64,000 nt of DNA from Bacteroidota bacterium (lineage in GTDB: Bacteria; Bacteroidota; Rhodothermia; Balneolales; HLUCCA01). The DNA lies in NCBI GenBank assembly GCA_020832235.1, contig JAFIEZ010000018.1:62001-126000 (forward strand), written 5' to 3'. A program made the translations under genes and the position numbers. Each line of letters starts with the position of its first letter. The stretch's first letter is position 1. A model generated the notes under the pieces. The model worked only from the letters and a program-made list of their open reading frames with translations. It made no database searches and had not been told where the DNA came from. Below, one piece after another: positions 63,566-64,000 of the stretch.

Positions 63566-64000
63566 ATGAAAAAAAAACCACAGTTATCCTTTTTCCAGAT
63601 CTGGAACATGAGTTTCGGGTTTCTGGGAATTCAGTTCGGTTTTGCCCTTCAAAACGCCAATGTCAGCCGGATTTTTGAAACACTGGGTGCCGACGTATCG
63701 CAGATCCCCATTCTTTGGATTGCCGCACCTGTTACCGGACTCATCGTTCAACCTATCGTTGGCTACCTTAGCGACAACACCTGGAACAGTTTTGGCCGGA
63801 GGCGCCCTTTCTTCCTGGTTGGAGCTATTCTGGCTTCGGCGGCCTTGCTCATCATGCCGAACTCGCCTTATCTGTGGATGGCGGCAGGGATGCTTTGGAT
63901 TCTGGATGCATCCATCAATATCACCATGGAGCCTTTCCGTGCCTTTGTGGGCGACATGCTTCCATCCGAGCAACGTACCAAGGGATTCGCCATGCAGTCG
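63566..64000 (+). CDS. MFS sugar transporter (SLC45/maltose type), 3' end missing
   Basis: The first 145 residues of a major facilitator running off the window. It has FFQIWNMSFGFLGIQFGFALQNANVSRIFETLGAD, the loop motif PIVGYLSDNTWNSFGRRRPF (a GxLxDRxGRR-like motif), and four hydrophobic segments so far. The pattern fits the sucrose/maltose-type (SLC45-like) MFS proteins that sit in sugar-use clusters of Bacteroidota. The LacI-type operator upstream agrees with sugar control. Confidence 0.85.
   Translation, partial: MKKKPQLSFFQIWNMSFGFLGIQFGFALQNANVSRIFETLGADVSQIPILWIAAPVTGLIVQPIVGYLSDNTWNSFGRRRPFFLVGAILASAALLIMPNSPYLWMAAGMLWILDASINITMEPFRAFVGDMLPSEQRTKGFAMQS

Overview
This window comes from a Gram-negative bacterium of the Bacteroidota/Balneolota/Rhodothermota branch. 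The signs are two giant secreted proteins with the C-terminal NPFNPTT-type (type IX secretion) sorting domain, a small PID-CTERM-like surface protein, a one-protein hybrid two-component system (periplasmic propeller, histidine kinase, receiver, AraC), and lipoproteins of Bacteroidota type. Balneolota is my best guess. I see no rRNA, tRNA, CRISPR array or insertion sequence.

Layout. 1-3.4 kb: the 3' end of a flavin monooxygenase, an exported M3 peptidase (Dcp-like), and a strongly structured non-coding stretch ending in a terminator. 3.4-12.3 kb: a PID-CTERM-like small protein and a 1427-aa GLUG/Fn3/LamG type IX cargo on the minus strand. Divergent from them is a hybrid two-component sensor that is split by a frameshift; an AraC-style direct repeat sits in the promoter region between. 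12.4-39.2 kb: a Wzx/Wzy-type exopolysaccharide locus holding a receiver protein, export lipoprotein, Wzc-like co-polymerase, flippase, four glycosyltransferases, Wzy, an APH/nucleotidyltransferase-like/thymidylate-kinase-like fusion, an acetyltransferase, WecA-like initiating transferase and RfbA. Inside it is a signalling operon (sigma-54 activator, FIST protein, PAS/GAF hybrid kinase with Hpt) and a 1537-aa secreted FG-GAP/ASPIC protein. Three operon starts in this locus carry sigma-54-like -24/-12 sequences, each with a TCCA-N5-TGGA palindrome about 85-120 bp upstream. I infer that the activator encoded here controls the locus; this is the most interesting signal in the window.

39.4-43.2 kb: aconitase and a Tat-exported superoxide dismutase (minus strand). 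43.5-53.1 kb: housekeeping genes rplM-rpsI-rpsB-tsf-pyrH-frr-smc-ispH, with clear terminators and an unusually structured pyrH-frr spacer. 53.1-60.3 kb: a YbbR protein and a DUF721 protein on the minus strand, then an envelope cluster (TPR lipoprotein, DUF4292 lipoprotein, EnvC-like protein), a small membrane protein, scpB and methylmalonyl-CoA epimerase, which is followed by a remnant of a second copy of its own 3' end. 60.3-64 kb: a DAO-family oxidoreductase and PolX (minus strand), then the start of an MFS sugar transporter behind a LacI/CcpA-like operator.
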